Part shown: one piece after another, positions 16,701 through 24,758 of the stretch
Position numbering within the stretch: the first letter of the stretch is position 1
Layout of the letters: each line of letters starts with the position of its first letter
Assembly: GCA_946626265.1 (NCBI GenBank)
Contig: CAMOUE010000006.1
Location: 1 to 27,332 of the forward strand
DNA: 27,332 nt
Source: an uncultured Eggerthellaceae bacterium
GTDB lineage: Bacteria; Actinomycetota; Coriobacteriia; Coriobacteriales; Eggerthellaceae
Direction: 5' to 3'
Notes under the pieces: model-generated
Database searches by the model: none
Seen by the model: only the letters and a program-made list of their open reading frames with translations
Told to the model about the DNA's origin: nothing
Program-made: the position numbers and the translations under genes

Positions 16701-19154
16701 ATGCTCATGAAGAAGACGACAGAAGTCGACAAGAAGAAAGTGGCCGAAGTGCGCGAGCGCATCGAGAAGCGCGTGCGCAGCGAGTTCGGCGTGACGGCCA
16801 AGTCGGCCGTGCTGCCCCAGATTTACGAAGCGGCGGCGCTGTGCGTGCGCGACGAGGTCATGGACGCGTTCGCCGCCGAGCGGGAGCGTTCTCAGAAATC
16901 GGGCGATAAATGCCTGATCTACCTGTGCGCAGAGTTCCTCATTGGTCGCGCGTTCTCGAACAACCTGGTGAACTTGGGCCTGTACGACACGTACGCGGCG
17001 GCGCTGGCCGAGATGGGCTACGACCTGGGCGAGATCGAGGAACAGGAAGCCGACGCCGGCTTGGGCAACGGCGGCCTTGGCCGCCTGGCCGCCTGCTTCC
17101 TCGACAGCCTCTCGACCCTCGAGATGCCCGCCATGGGCTGCGGCATCCGCTACGAGTACGGCTTTTTCCGCCAGGACATCAAGGACGGCTGCCAGGTCGA
17201 GTCGCCTGACGCGTGGCTCGAGGGCCGCGACGTCTGGTCCGCCGAGCGCGCCGACCGCGTATTCGAGGTGAAATTCGGCGGCCAGGTCGAAGAGCTCTGG
17301 AGCGAGGACGGCAAGCTGAAAGTCGAGCAGCACAACACGCGTACGGTGCTCGCCGAGGCGTGGGACATGCCCATCGTCGGTTACGGCAGCAAGCTGCCGG
17401 CCACGTTGCGCCTGTGGCGCGCCCGTTCGCCCCAGCAGATCGACTTGGCGCGTTTCAGCCGCGGCGACTACGAGAACTACAGCGAGGAACGCGATTTCCT
17501 CGAGGCTATCTCGAAGGTGCTCTATCCGGAGGACAGCCACCCGCGCGGTCAGCAGCTGCGCCTGTGCCAGTTCTACTTCCTGGTTTCTGCGACGGTGCAG
17601 TCGATCATCGACGCGCACAAGCGCCATTACGGCGACTTGCACTCGCTGCCCGACAAGATCGCTATCCAGATCAACGACACCCACCCTGCGCTCGCCATTC
17701 CCGAGCTGATTCGCATCCTCATCGACGAGGAGGAGTTCACGTGGGAAGAGGCCGTCGACATCGCGCAGCGCACGTTCAACTACACGAACCACACCGTCAT
17801 GCCCGAGGCGCTGGAGAAGTGGGATGCCGAGACCATGCGCCGCTTCCTGCCGCGCGTCTTCCGCATCATCGAGACCATCGACGCACGCTTGCGCGACAGC
17901 ATCTGGCAGAGCCATCCGGGCGATAACGACCTGGTATCGCGCTTGGCTATCATCCAGGGCGGGCAGGTGCGCATGGCGAACCTCTGCGTGCTGATGAGCG
18001 GGCACGTCAACGGCGTGTCGCAGCTGCACGGGCAAATCCTGCGCACGACGTTGTTCCGCGACTTCTACACGGCTTATCCCGAGCGGTTCCTGGGCATCAC
18101 GAACGGCGTGACGCAGCGCCGCTGGCTCGGCGTCGCCAATCCCGGTTTGCGCCAACTCGTAGACGAGACGATCGGCGAAGGGTTCATGAAGGATTGGCGG
18201 AAGATCGCAGAGCTCGAGCCCTATGCGCAGGATGCGGCGTTCCGGAAGAAGTTCGATGCGGTGAAGGCTGCCAACAAGAAGTCGTTCGCCGAGTGGATGG
18301 CCTCGAGCCGTGGCATCGAAGTGAACCCCGATACGATCATCGATGCGCAGGCGAAGCGGCTGCATGAATACAAACGCCAGCTCATGAAGGCAATCCATAT
18401 CCTGGCGCTCTACGACGACATCGTAGACGGCCGCCTGACCGATTTCCCGCCCACGACGTTCGTGTTCGCGGCCAAGGCCGCGCCGGGGTACCGTCGGGCG
18501 AAGGACATCATTCGCCTGATCAACGCCATTTCGACGCTTATCGCGTCCGATGAACGCACGCGCGACCTCATTCCCGTCGTGTTCCTACCGAACTACGACG
18601 TGACGGCGGCCCAGCACCTCGTGGCTGCCGCTGACATCTCCGAGCAGATCTCGACTGCGGGCAAGGAGGCGTCCGGCACGGGCAACATGAAGTTCATGCT
18701 GAACGGCGCCATCACGCTGGGCACGATGGACGGTGCCAATGTCGAGATTGCCGAGCGGGTGGGCGAGGACAACATCTTTATCTTCGGCGCGACGGTCGAC
18801 GAGCTCGACCGCATCAATGCCGAAGGTTCGTACAACCCGCGTGCCATCGTCGACGCCAACCCGCGCCTGGCTCATGCGCTCGGTCATCTGATCGACGGCA
18901 GCCTGCCCACGTCGGACGGCAGCCGCTTCGAGGATCTGTACTATTCGCTGCGTCCCGACAACGGCTGGGGCGACCAGTTCTTCGTGCTGCACGACTTCGC
19001 CGCGTACGACGAGCGCTTCTTCGACGTCATGAAGGCGTATCAGGATCGCGACCGCTGGTTGACCAGCGCCGTCATCAACACCGCAAAGGCCGGCTATTTC
19101 AGCTCCGACCGGTCGATCGAGGACTACAACGAGCACGTCTGGCATTTGCGCTAG
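16701..19154 (+). CDS. glgP: Glycogen/starch/alpha-glucan phosphorylase
   Basis: Releases glucose-1-phosphate from glycogen chain ends by phosphorolysis, using pyridoxal phosphate. At 817 residues it has the usual length of GT35 phosphorylases. Visible family segments include EADAGLGNGGLGRLAACFLDS near residue 115, the QINDTHPALAIPEL region, and the cofactor site EASGTGNMKFMLNGA with the PLP Lys664, followed by TLGTMDGANVEI. The N-terminus is Lys-rich (MKKTTEVDKKK). Two ATG codons (16701, 16707) are close together, and neither has a strong ribosome site. A 54-bp spacer with a weak GGGCCG/CGGCCC hairpin separates it from glgA. It is the last gene of the glgBCDAP set and pairs synthesis with mobilisation. 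Confidence 0.96.
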   Translation: MLMKKTTEVDKKKVAEVRERIEKRVRSEFGVTAKSAVLPQIYEAAALCVRDEVMDAFAAERERSQKSGDKCLIYLCAEFLIGRAFSNNLVNLGLYDTYAAALAEMGYDLGEIEEQEADAGLGNGGLGRLAACFLDSLSTLEMPAMGCGIRYEYGFFRQDIKDGCQVESPDAWLEGRDVWSAERADRVFEVKFGGQVEELWSEDGKLKVEQHNTRTVLAEAWDMPIVGYGSKLPATLRLWRARSPQQIDLARFSRGDYENYSEERDFLEAISKVLYPEDSHPRGQQLRLCQFYFLVSATVQSIIDAHKRHYGDLHSLPDKIAIQINDTHPALAIPELIRILIDEEEFTWEEAVDIAQRTFNYTNHTVMPEALEKWDAETMRRFLPRVFRIIETIDARLRDSIWQSHPGDNDLVSRLAIIQGGQVRMANLCVLMSGHVNGVSQLHGQILRTTLFRDFYTAYPERFLGITNGVTQRRWLGVANPGLRQLVDETIGEGFMKDWRKIAELEPYAQDAAFRKKFDAVKAANKKSFAEWMASSRGIEVNPDTIIDAQAKRLHEYKRQLMKAIHILALYDDIVDGRLTDFPPTTFVFAAKAAPGYRRAKDIIRLINAISTLIASDERTRDLIPVVFLPNYDVTAAQHLVAAADISEQISTAGKEASGTGNMKFMLNGAITLGTMDGANVEIAERVGEDNIFIFGATVDELDRINAEGSYNPRAIVDANPRLAHALGHLIDGSLPTSDGSRFEDLYYSLRPDNGWGDQFFVLHDFAAYDERFFDVMKAYQDRDRWLTSAVINTAKAGYFSSDRSIEDYNEHVWHLR

Positions 19155-19163
19155 CGTAGAGCG

Positions 19164-19206
19164 AAGGCGCCTCGAATCGGATTCGAACGAGGCGGGGCGC
19201 CTTTAA
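19164..19206 (+). terminator. Hairpin after glgP, probable partial terminator
   Basis: AAGGCGCC (19164-19171) pairs with GGCGCCTT (19196-19203), with further internal pairing in the 24-nt loop (TCGAAT/ATTCGA). It is followed by TAAAG rather than a long T-tract. It lies 10 nt after the glgP stop and 25 nt before the GH13 gene's start, so it may cut back but not abolish readthrough. Confidence 0.5.
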
Positions 19207-19230
19207 AGCGCGATTGCCCAAGGAGGGGAA

Positions 19231-21372
19231 TTGGCGACAATCGAAGAACTGCGTATGTCGGTTGCCCATGATCCGTGTCGCATCGAGTACCGTGAACCTG
19301 CGGGTGCCGTGCCTACAGGTACGCCCGTCACGCTGAAGCTGCGCGTGGACGAGTTCGCGAAACCTTGGTTTTCCGAGGTTCGCCTGCTCGTCGGCGAGCC
19401 GGGCGGTAGCATCGAGAGCCTCGAGTGGCGCGTCGTTCCTCTCGAAGAAGAGCGCGGCGGCTATCGTGCCCATATGCAAGCATCTGATGGGCCCCGTGTG
19501 GCGTTTTACGCGTTCGAACTGGTCTTGACAGGCGGCGAGAGCTTTTTCTACGTGCCCCGCGCCGATGGCCGTTCGACGATGGGCGAACTCGTCGTTTCTG
19601 GCGTCGACGGGACGTGGGGCGATGATGGCTGGTCGTATGCCGACCATCGCATCGAGAAGCCCTCTTCGGGGCAGTACGGCCTGGAAGGGCCGAAGCCCGG
19701 TTTCCAATTGACCGTGTACGAAAGCGGTTTCACGACGCCCGAATGGCTTTCGGGTGCGATCATGTACCAGATATTTCCCGATCGCTTCGCGCGAGGTCGG
19801 CGCGGCGCGCTCGAGAAGGGGCTGGCGGCCCACGCATCGATGGGACGCCCGGTCAGGCTGCATTCCGACTGGAACGAAGAGCCGGAATGGGAGGGGACTT
19901 TCGGCGACGGCGGGGAAGACGACCCCGTGTACGATCCGATCGATTTCTTCGGCGGTACTTTGGCAGGGATAAGGGAAAAGCTTCCGTATCTCGCCTCCCT
20001 CGGCGTCGAAGTGCTCTACCTGAACCCCGTTTTCGAGGCACGCTCGAACCATCGTTACGACACTGCGGATTACGAGCGGATCGACCCTTTGCTCGGGACG
20101 AACGGGGATTTCAGGAAGCTTGCGTCCGCGGCCCGCAAGCAGGGCATTTCGATTTTGCTCGACGCGGTGCTCTCGCATACGGGAGATGACAGCCGCTACT
20201 TCAACGCATTGGGCACGTATGATGAGCCCGGTGCGATCCAGGGGTCCGATTCGCCCTATTTCGCCTGGTACGATTTCGAGCATCCCTCCGAGGGGGCGTC
20301 CTATCGTTGCTGGTGGGGCTACCCGGCGCTTCCCGAAGTCGACGAGCGCAACGGTTCATGGCAGCGCTACATGTTCGGCGGCGCGAACGGCCCTCGGGGC
20401 GTGCTGGCTCAATGGCTCGACCGCGGGGCTGGCGGTTTTCGCCTCGACGTTGCCGACGAGATACCCGACGAGGTGCTCGAGGAGCTCCGCGAATCGGTGA
20501 AATCGGCGAAGCCGGACGCGGCGATCATCGGAGAGGTCTGGGAGGATCCGACGACCAAGGTCAGCTACGGCTCCAGGCGAACATATGCGTTAGGCGGGTC
20601 GCTTGACTCCGTCATGAACTATCCGCTGCGTGCCGCGCTTCTCGGATTCGCGTTGCAGTCCGTCGACGCATACCAGCTCTGCACGTTTCTCAAGCTGCAG
20701 CAATCGAATTACCCGTCGGCTTTCTACCGATGCGCGATGAACCTGCTCTCGTCCCACGACGTCGAGCGGGTGCGCAGCGTCCTGGCCTTCGGGCAATCGC
20801 TCAAGCAGTTCGACCGGTTCGGCCAATACGAGGCCGTGTCGGCGATCACCGCCGAACAGGACGAGGCCGGCGCGCAGCTTCAGCGGATGCTCGTTGGACT
20901 GCTATACGCACTGCCAGGCTCGCCGTGCATCTACTACGGCGACGAGAGGGGCATGCACGGGGGCGGCGACCCGTTCTGCCGGGCGACGTTCCCGTGGGAT
21001 GGTGCCCGTCGGGATTGCGGCGTCGACGTGACTGACGCCTATCGCGAGCTTGGGGCGATTCGCAAAGGCTCGGACGCTTTGCGAGAAGGGCCGTTCGCCT
21101 GCTACGCCCTCGGGCCCGATGCGCTCGCCGTCGTGCGCACGGCAGGCGAAAGCGAAGATGGTGCCTCGTGGGTCGTCCTCGTCAATCGCTCGGATCGCGC
21201 GGTCTCGGGGGCGTTCGATGCGGCGTGCATCCTCACTGCCCGTGCGCCGCGAGAGTGGAAGCCGGCACATGAGTGCGATGGCGGGCGCGTGACGAGCGAA
21301 AGCGGCATCGTGCTCTATACGGCGCCTCCTCGTCGTGCGGTGTATTTCAGCAGCTCGGCAGGTGCTTGCTAA
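19231..21372 (+). CDS. GH13 alpha-glucan hydrolase (neopullulanase/cyclomaltodextrinase-like)
   Basis: A 713-residue intracellular glucanase without a signal peptide. An N-terminal beta domain (about 10-135) precedes the barrel, which begins PEWLSGAIMYQIFPDRFARG near 170. Catalytic residues are Asp406 (GGFRLDVADE), Glu435 (IIGEVWEDP) and Asp510 (LSSHDVERVRS). The layout of N-domain plus YQIFPDRF resembles cyclomaltodextrinases, neopullulanases and maltogenic amylases, so it probably opens or debranches maltodextrins released from glycogen. Exact specificity cannot be read from the sequence. The TTG start is chosen for its position after AAGGAGG; an ATG lies 24 bp further in. It follows glgP by 76 bp and its 3' end overlaps the convergent CCA-adding enzyme gene by 26 bp. 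Confidence 0.9.
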   Translation: MATIEELRMSVAHDPCRIEYREPAGAVPTGTPVTLKLRVDEFAKPWFSEVRLLVGEPGGSIESLEWRVVPLEEERGGYRAHMQASDGPRVAFYAFELVLTGGESFFYVPRADGRSTMGELVVSGVDGTWGDDGWSYADHRIEKPSSGQYGLEGPKPGFQLTVYESGFTTPEWLSGAIMYQIFPDRFARGRRGALEKGLAAHASMGRPVRLHSDWNEEPEWEGTFGDGGEDDPVYDPIDFFGGTLAGIREKLPYLASLGVEVLYLNPVFEARSNHRYDTADYERIDPLLGTNGDFRKLASAARKQGISILLDAVLSHTGDDSRYFNALGTYDEPGAIQGSDSPYFAWYDFEHPSEGASYRCWWGYPALPEVDERNGSWQRYMFGGANGPRGVLAQWLDRGAGGFRLDVADEIPDEVLEELRESVKSAKPDAAIIGEVWEDPTTKVSYGSRRTYALGGSLDSVMNYPLRAALLGFALQSVDAYQLCTFLKLQQSNYPSAFYRCAMNLLSSHDVERVRSVLAFGQSLKQFDRFGQYEAVSAITAEQDEAGAQLQRMLVGLLYALPGSPCIYYGDERGMHGGGDPFCRATFPWDGARRDCGVDVTDAYRELGAIRKGSDALREGPFACYALGPDALAVVRTAGESEDGASWVVLVNRSDRAVSGAFDAACILTARAPREWKPAHECDGGRVTSESGIVLYTAPPRRAVYFSSSAGAC

Positions 21373-22708
21373 CGTATTCGATGAGGGGGCCACGCTCATT
21401 GACGACCTTTTCGTCGATGACGGCCGCAAGTGCGCATTTCAACAGCCGGCCTACCTCCGGCCCCCGTCCAACGCCGAGCTCCATGATGTCGTGTCCGTCT
21501 ATGGCAAGCTGCCCGATCGTGAACGCCTCTGCGGACGCCGTGACCTCCGCAAGCACCCGTTCGAGGTCGAACGCCAGTTCGAGGCGGGGTTTGCTCAGGT
21601 CCGACTGGGCGAGGGCATCGGCTTTCTTGAGCGCGACGAGCGCCTCGAACAGCTCTACGTCGCCGTCGAGTTTTTGCAACGCCCTTTTCACCGAGCGACG
21701 ATCGGCGGCTATGACCACGTCATGCATTCTGACGAGCGTCAGGATCCGTTCGGACAAGGCGGGCGCGACGGACATTCGGGCCAGCAACCCGCGCGAGAGC
21801 GCGACGGACAGCTTCGGGTGCCCGTAGAAATGGGCGCGCTTGCCGTCCATGAAGAACGCGGCGGGCTTGCCAATGTCGTGGAGAAGCGCGGCCCAGCGGG
21901 ACAATCGCGTTGCCGGACTGCGCTGCACGACCCACGCGGTATGTTCCCACACGTCATATATATGGTAAGGAGTGTGCTGGTCGAATCCGATGCAGGCGGC
22001 AACCTCGGGGATGACCGCCGTAAGAACGTTCGCCGTCTCCATGAGCGCATCGTGCACATGCCCTCCGAGCAGCAGCCCGTCGAGCTCGTGGGTGATTCGT
22101 TCGGAAGATACGTTCGCGAGGCGGAGCTTGTGCGACTGCATCGCGGAAAGCGTGTCAGGTTCGATGGAGAACCCGAGCTGCGAGGCGAACCGACAGCCGC
22201 GCAAGATGCGCAGTCCGTCTTCGGCAAAGCGCTTGGACGGGTCGCCGACGGCGCGGATGGTCCGGGCTTCGAGGTCGTCAAGCCCGCCGTGGCAGTCGAG
22301 CACGCCTCGTTCGGGGTGGCATGCGAGGGCGTTGATGGTGAAGTCCCTGCGTGCGAGGTCCTCCTCTATGGAGCGGACGAACGTGACCGAGTCGGGGTGC
22401 CGTCCGTCCGTGTAGGTTCCATCGGCGCGAAACGTCGTTATCTCAAGCGGGTGACCGTCGATTGACGCGGTTACGGTCCCGTGCTTCGTGCCGGTCCTGT
22501 GGACGGCAAACCCTTGCGCCTTCAGCGTCTGTTCGGTGTCTTCCCAGCTTGCGGCCGTGGCGATGTCGTAGTCGTTCACGTCGACGCCCAGAAGCGCGTC
22601 GCGAACGCATCCTCCGACGCACCAAGACTCGTAGCCGGCGGCCTCAAGCGCGCCAAGCGCGGCGCGCGCGTAATCGGGAATATGTATCTGCAGATGAGAC
22701 TGTTTCAT
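21347..22708 (-). CDS. cca: CCA tRNA nucleotidyltransferase (class II) with HD domain
   Basis: Adds or repairs the 3' CCA of tRNAs. The 453-residue protein shows class II nucleotidyltransferase motifs: GGCVRD (32-37), the metal pair Asp46/Asp48 in NDYDIAT, RRDFTINAL (120-128) and EDGLR (163-167). The EDxxR template motif favours CCA addition over poly(A) synthesis. An HD domain follows, with His256 (YDVWEHTAWVV) and His277-Asp278 (ALLHDIGKP). Both tRNA genes in this window already encode CCA, so the role here may be repair. The ATG at 22708 has only a modest AGG site. The gene is divergent from the YidC-fusion gene and convergent with the GH13 gene. A poly(A) polymerase role is possible but less likely. 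Confidence 0.92.
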   Translation of the reverse strand: MKQSHLQIHIPDYARAALGALEAAGYESWCVGGCVRDALLGVDVNDYDIATAASWEDTEQTLKAQGFAVHRTGTKHGTVTASIDGHPLEITTFRADGTYTDGRHPDSVTFVRSIEEDLARRDFTINALACHPERGVLDCHGGLDDLEARTIRAVGDPSKRFAEDGLRILRGCRFASQLGFSIEPDTLSAMQSHKLRLANVSSERITHELDGLLLGGHVHDALMETANVLTAVIPEVAACIGFDQHTPYHIYDVWEHTAWVVQRSPATRLSRWAALLHDIGKPAAFFMDGKRAHFYGHPKLSVALSRGLLARMSVAPALSERILTLVRMHDVVIAADRRSVKRALQKLDGDVELFEALVALKKADALAQSDLSKPRLELAFDLERVLAEVTASAEAFTIGQLAIDGHDIMELGVGRGPEVGRLLKCALAAVIDEKVVNERGPLIEYVSKHLPSC

Positions 22709-22760
22709 GTGCTTACCTGTTGAGAGGAAGTTAACCTCATTTTATCGCATAGCGCTTTGC

Positions 22761-22766
22761 TAGAAT
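22761..22766 (+). promoter_or_regulatory. Candidate -10 box for the YidC-fusion/sulfatase unit
   Basis: TAGAAT lies in the 115-bp divergent intergenic region (22709-22823), about 58 bp before the chosen start. No good -35 is visible at 16-18 bp. On the opposite strand an AT-rich stretch reading GATAAAAT (about 22737-22744) could serve the cca gene. Both are weak predictions. Confidence 0.35.
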
Positions 22767-22823
22767 GTCGCAGGACGTCGTGGGGGACGTCTTTTATTGG
22801 AATGTGATAACGGTGGGGCGTGT

Positions 22824-24752
22824 ATGTTCTCAGCTATAGCGAGCGTGTTGCAGTTAATTGTCCAGCCTTGTTATGCCCTGACGGGGAACTGGTGGATGGC
22901 GATTTTGCTGTTCACGCTCATAACCAAGGTGATTCTCTTTCCCATGTCCATATGGGTTCAGAAGAACTCGATTGTCATGGTCCAGCTCATGCCCGAGCTC
23001 AATCGCCTGAAGGTCAAGTACTTCGGCGATCGCGAGACCATCGGCGAGAAGCAGAACGAGCTCTACAAGGAAAAGGGCTACCATCCGCTCCTTTCCCTCA
23101 TTCCGCTCGCCATTCAGATCATCATCCTGTTCGGCCTCGTCGACGTCATCCACTCCATCACCGATTCGGGCACGCCGGGAACGGAGTTCCTCGGAATGGT
23201 TCCGGTCACCGACGGTGGCCTCTCGTGGGTTATGCCGGTGCTGGCCGGCGCTTCCGCCGTCCTGCTCGGGTTCGCGCAGAACCGCATCAACCCGCTTCAG
23301 CGCGAGCAGTCGCGGGCTGAGAAGAACTTCACGAACGGCCTGTCGATCGGCCTCTCGCTCATCTTGGGCATCTTCGTCGCGACGGGCATGGCGTTCTACT
23401 GGATCGTCTCGAACCTGTCGGCCATCGCGATACAGGCGCTGGCGAACGTGGTCATGCCGCCGAAGAAGTACATCGACTACGAGGAGCTCGAGGCAAGCCG
23501 TGTGGAGCTAGACGCGCTGAACTCGCTTGAGAGCGACCGCAAGAAGAAGTGGTACCAGCGCGATCCGCTGGCGAAGCGCGAGAAGGACGATTACAAGCGC
23601 TTCTTCAACGTGGTCGGCAAGCACATCGTGTTCTATTCCGAGGGGTCGGGCTTCTACAAGTACTTCAAGGGCGCAATCGAATACCTGCTCAACAATTCCG
23701 ATGCGACCATCCATTACGTCACAAGCGATCCCGACGACCAGGTTTTCAAGATTTCCGAGGAACAGCCGCGCATCCGCCCCTACTACGTCGGACAGAAGCG
23801 TCTCATCACGCTCATGATGAAGATGGATGCCGACATCGTGGTCACCACGCTCGGCGACCTCGACAACTTCTATATCAAGCGTTCGTACATCCGCAAGGAC
23901 ATCGAGTACGTCTACATGTTCCACCACATGACTTCGCTGCCCCTCACGTCGACCAAGGGCGAGTACGAACACTACGACACGCTTCTCTGCGTCGGACCGC
24001 ACCAGGTCGCAGAGGACCTTGCGCTCGAGAAGCTGTACGGCACGAAGGCCAAGCGCCACGAGCTCGTTGGCTACGACTTGCTCGACGAGAACATCGCCGC
24101 CTACAAGAAGCTCGTTGCCGACGGCAAGGCGAAAAACGAGAAGCCGGTCGTGCTCATCGCTCCGTCATGGCAGGAAGACAACATTCTCGATCTGTGCATC
24201 GACGACATGATCGAAGGGCTCATGGGCCACGGCTGGCGCATCATCGTCCGCCCGCATCCGGAGTACACGAAGCGTTATCGGCCCCGTTGGGATGCCTTGC
24301 AGGCGCGCTACGAAGGCGTTTCGGAAGACGAGCTGTACTTCGAACGCGATTTCTCGTCGAACACGACCGTGTTCACGTCCGACATCCTGATCACGGACTG
24401 GTCGTCGGTGTTCTGCGAGTTTTCGCTCTCGACGCTCAAGCCCTGCGTTTTCATGGATACGCCCATGAAGGTCAACAACCCGGATTGGGAGAAGGTGGGC
24501 ATCGAGCCGGTCGATATCTCGTTGCGCAACCAGGTCGGCGTGTCGCTCGATCCGGCGCAGGCGAAGAAGATCGACGAGGTCGTCGGAGAAATGCTCGCGA
24601 ACCCCGATAAGTGGCACGACAGGATCGAGGAAGTGCGAGCCGGCCTCATCTCCAATTTGGGGCATGGCGGCGAAGCTGCAGGCGAGTACTTGCTGTCCAG
24701 CATGCTGGAAAAGCAAGAAGCCCGCAAGGCTGCCAGCGAAGATGGGGAGTAG
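22824..24752 (+). CDS. YidC/Oxa1-type membrane domain fused to CDP-glycerol glycerophosphotransferase
   Basis: A 642-residue two-domain protein. Residues about 1-215 match the YidC/Oxa1/SpoIIIJ insertase core: several membrane helices (about 4-24, 27-50, 88-110, 135-153, 172-208) around the cytoplasmic loop IWVQKNSIVMVQLMPELNRLKVKY. Lys35 (LITKVILFP) stands where YidC proteins carry the groove arginine. A charged linker (about 215-260) leads to a GT-B-type CDP-glycerol:polyglycerophosphate transferase domain (about 265-625) of the TagB/TagF family, with IAPSWQEDN, RPHPEYTKR (His478) and ITDWSSVFCEFSL (Asp524). It would add glycerol-phosphate units to a lipid-linked acceptor. The ATG at 22824 (GGTGGGG 5 nt upstream) is preferred to an in-frame TTG at 22797. 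A phosphatase/LTA-synthase-like gene follows after 6 bp. Whether the YidC part inserts proteins or only anchors the transferase is unknown. Confidence 0.9.
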   Translation: MFSAIASVLQLIVQPCYALTGNWWMAILLFTLITKVILFPMSIWVQKNSIVMVQLMPELNRLKVKYFGDRETIGEKQNELYKEKGYHPLLSLIPLAIQIIILFGLVDVIHSITDSGTPGTEFLGMVPVTDGGLSWVMPVLAGASAVLLGFAQNRINPLQREQSRAEKNFTNGLSIGLSLILGIFVATGMAFYWIVSNLSAIAIQALANVVMPPKKYIDYEELEASRVELDALNSLESDRKKKWYQRDPLAKREKDDYKRFFNVVGKHIVFYSEGSGFYKYFKGAIEYLLNNSDATIHYVTSDPDDQVFKISEEQPRIRPYYVGQKRLITLMMKMDADIVVTTLGDLDNFYIKRSYIRKDIEYVYMFHHMTSLPLTSTKGEYEHYDTLLCVGPHQVAEDLALEKLYGTKAKRHELVGYDLLDENIAAYKKLVADGKAKNEKPVVLIAPSWQEDNILDLCIDDMIEGLMGHGWRIIVRPHPEYTKRYRPRWDALQARYEGVSEDELYFERDFSSNTTVFTSDILITDWSSVFCEFSLSTLKPCVFMDTPMKVNNPDWEKVGIEPVDISLRNQVGVSLDPAQAKKIDEVVGEMLANPDKWHDRIEEVRAGLISNLGHGGEAAGEYLLSSMLEKQEARKAASEDGE

Positions 24753-24758
24753 CGTCGC

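Noticed and set aside
16689..18398. Minus-strand 569-codon frame opposite glgP
   Set aside because: Antisense shadow of a gene with a full phosphorylase signature.
22797..22823. TTG start adding nine residues to the YidC fusion
   Set aside because: The added residues are charged and unlike a YidC N-terminus; the ATG at 22824 has a better-placed ribosome site and begins the first membrane helix region.
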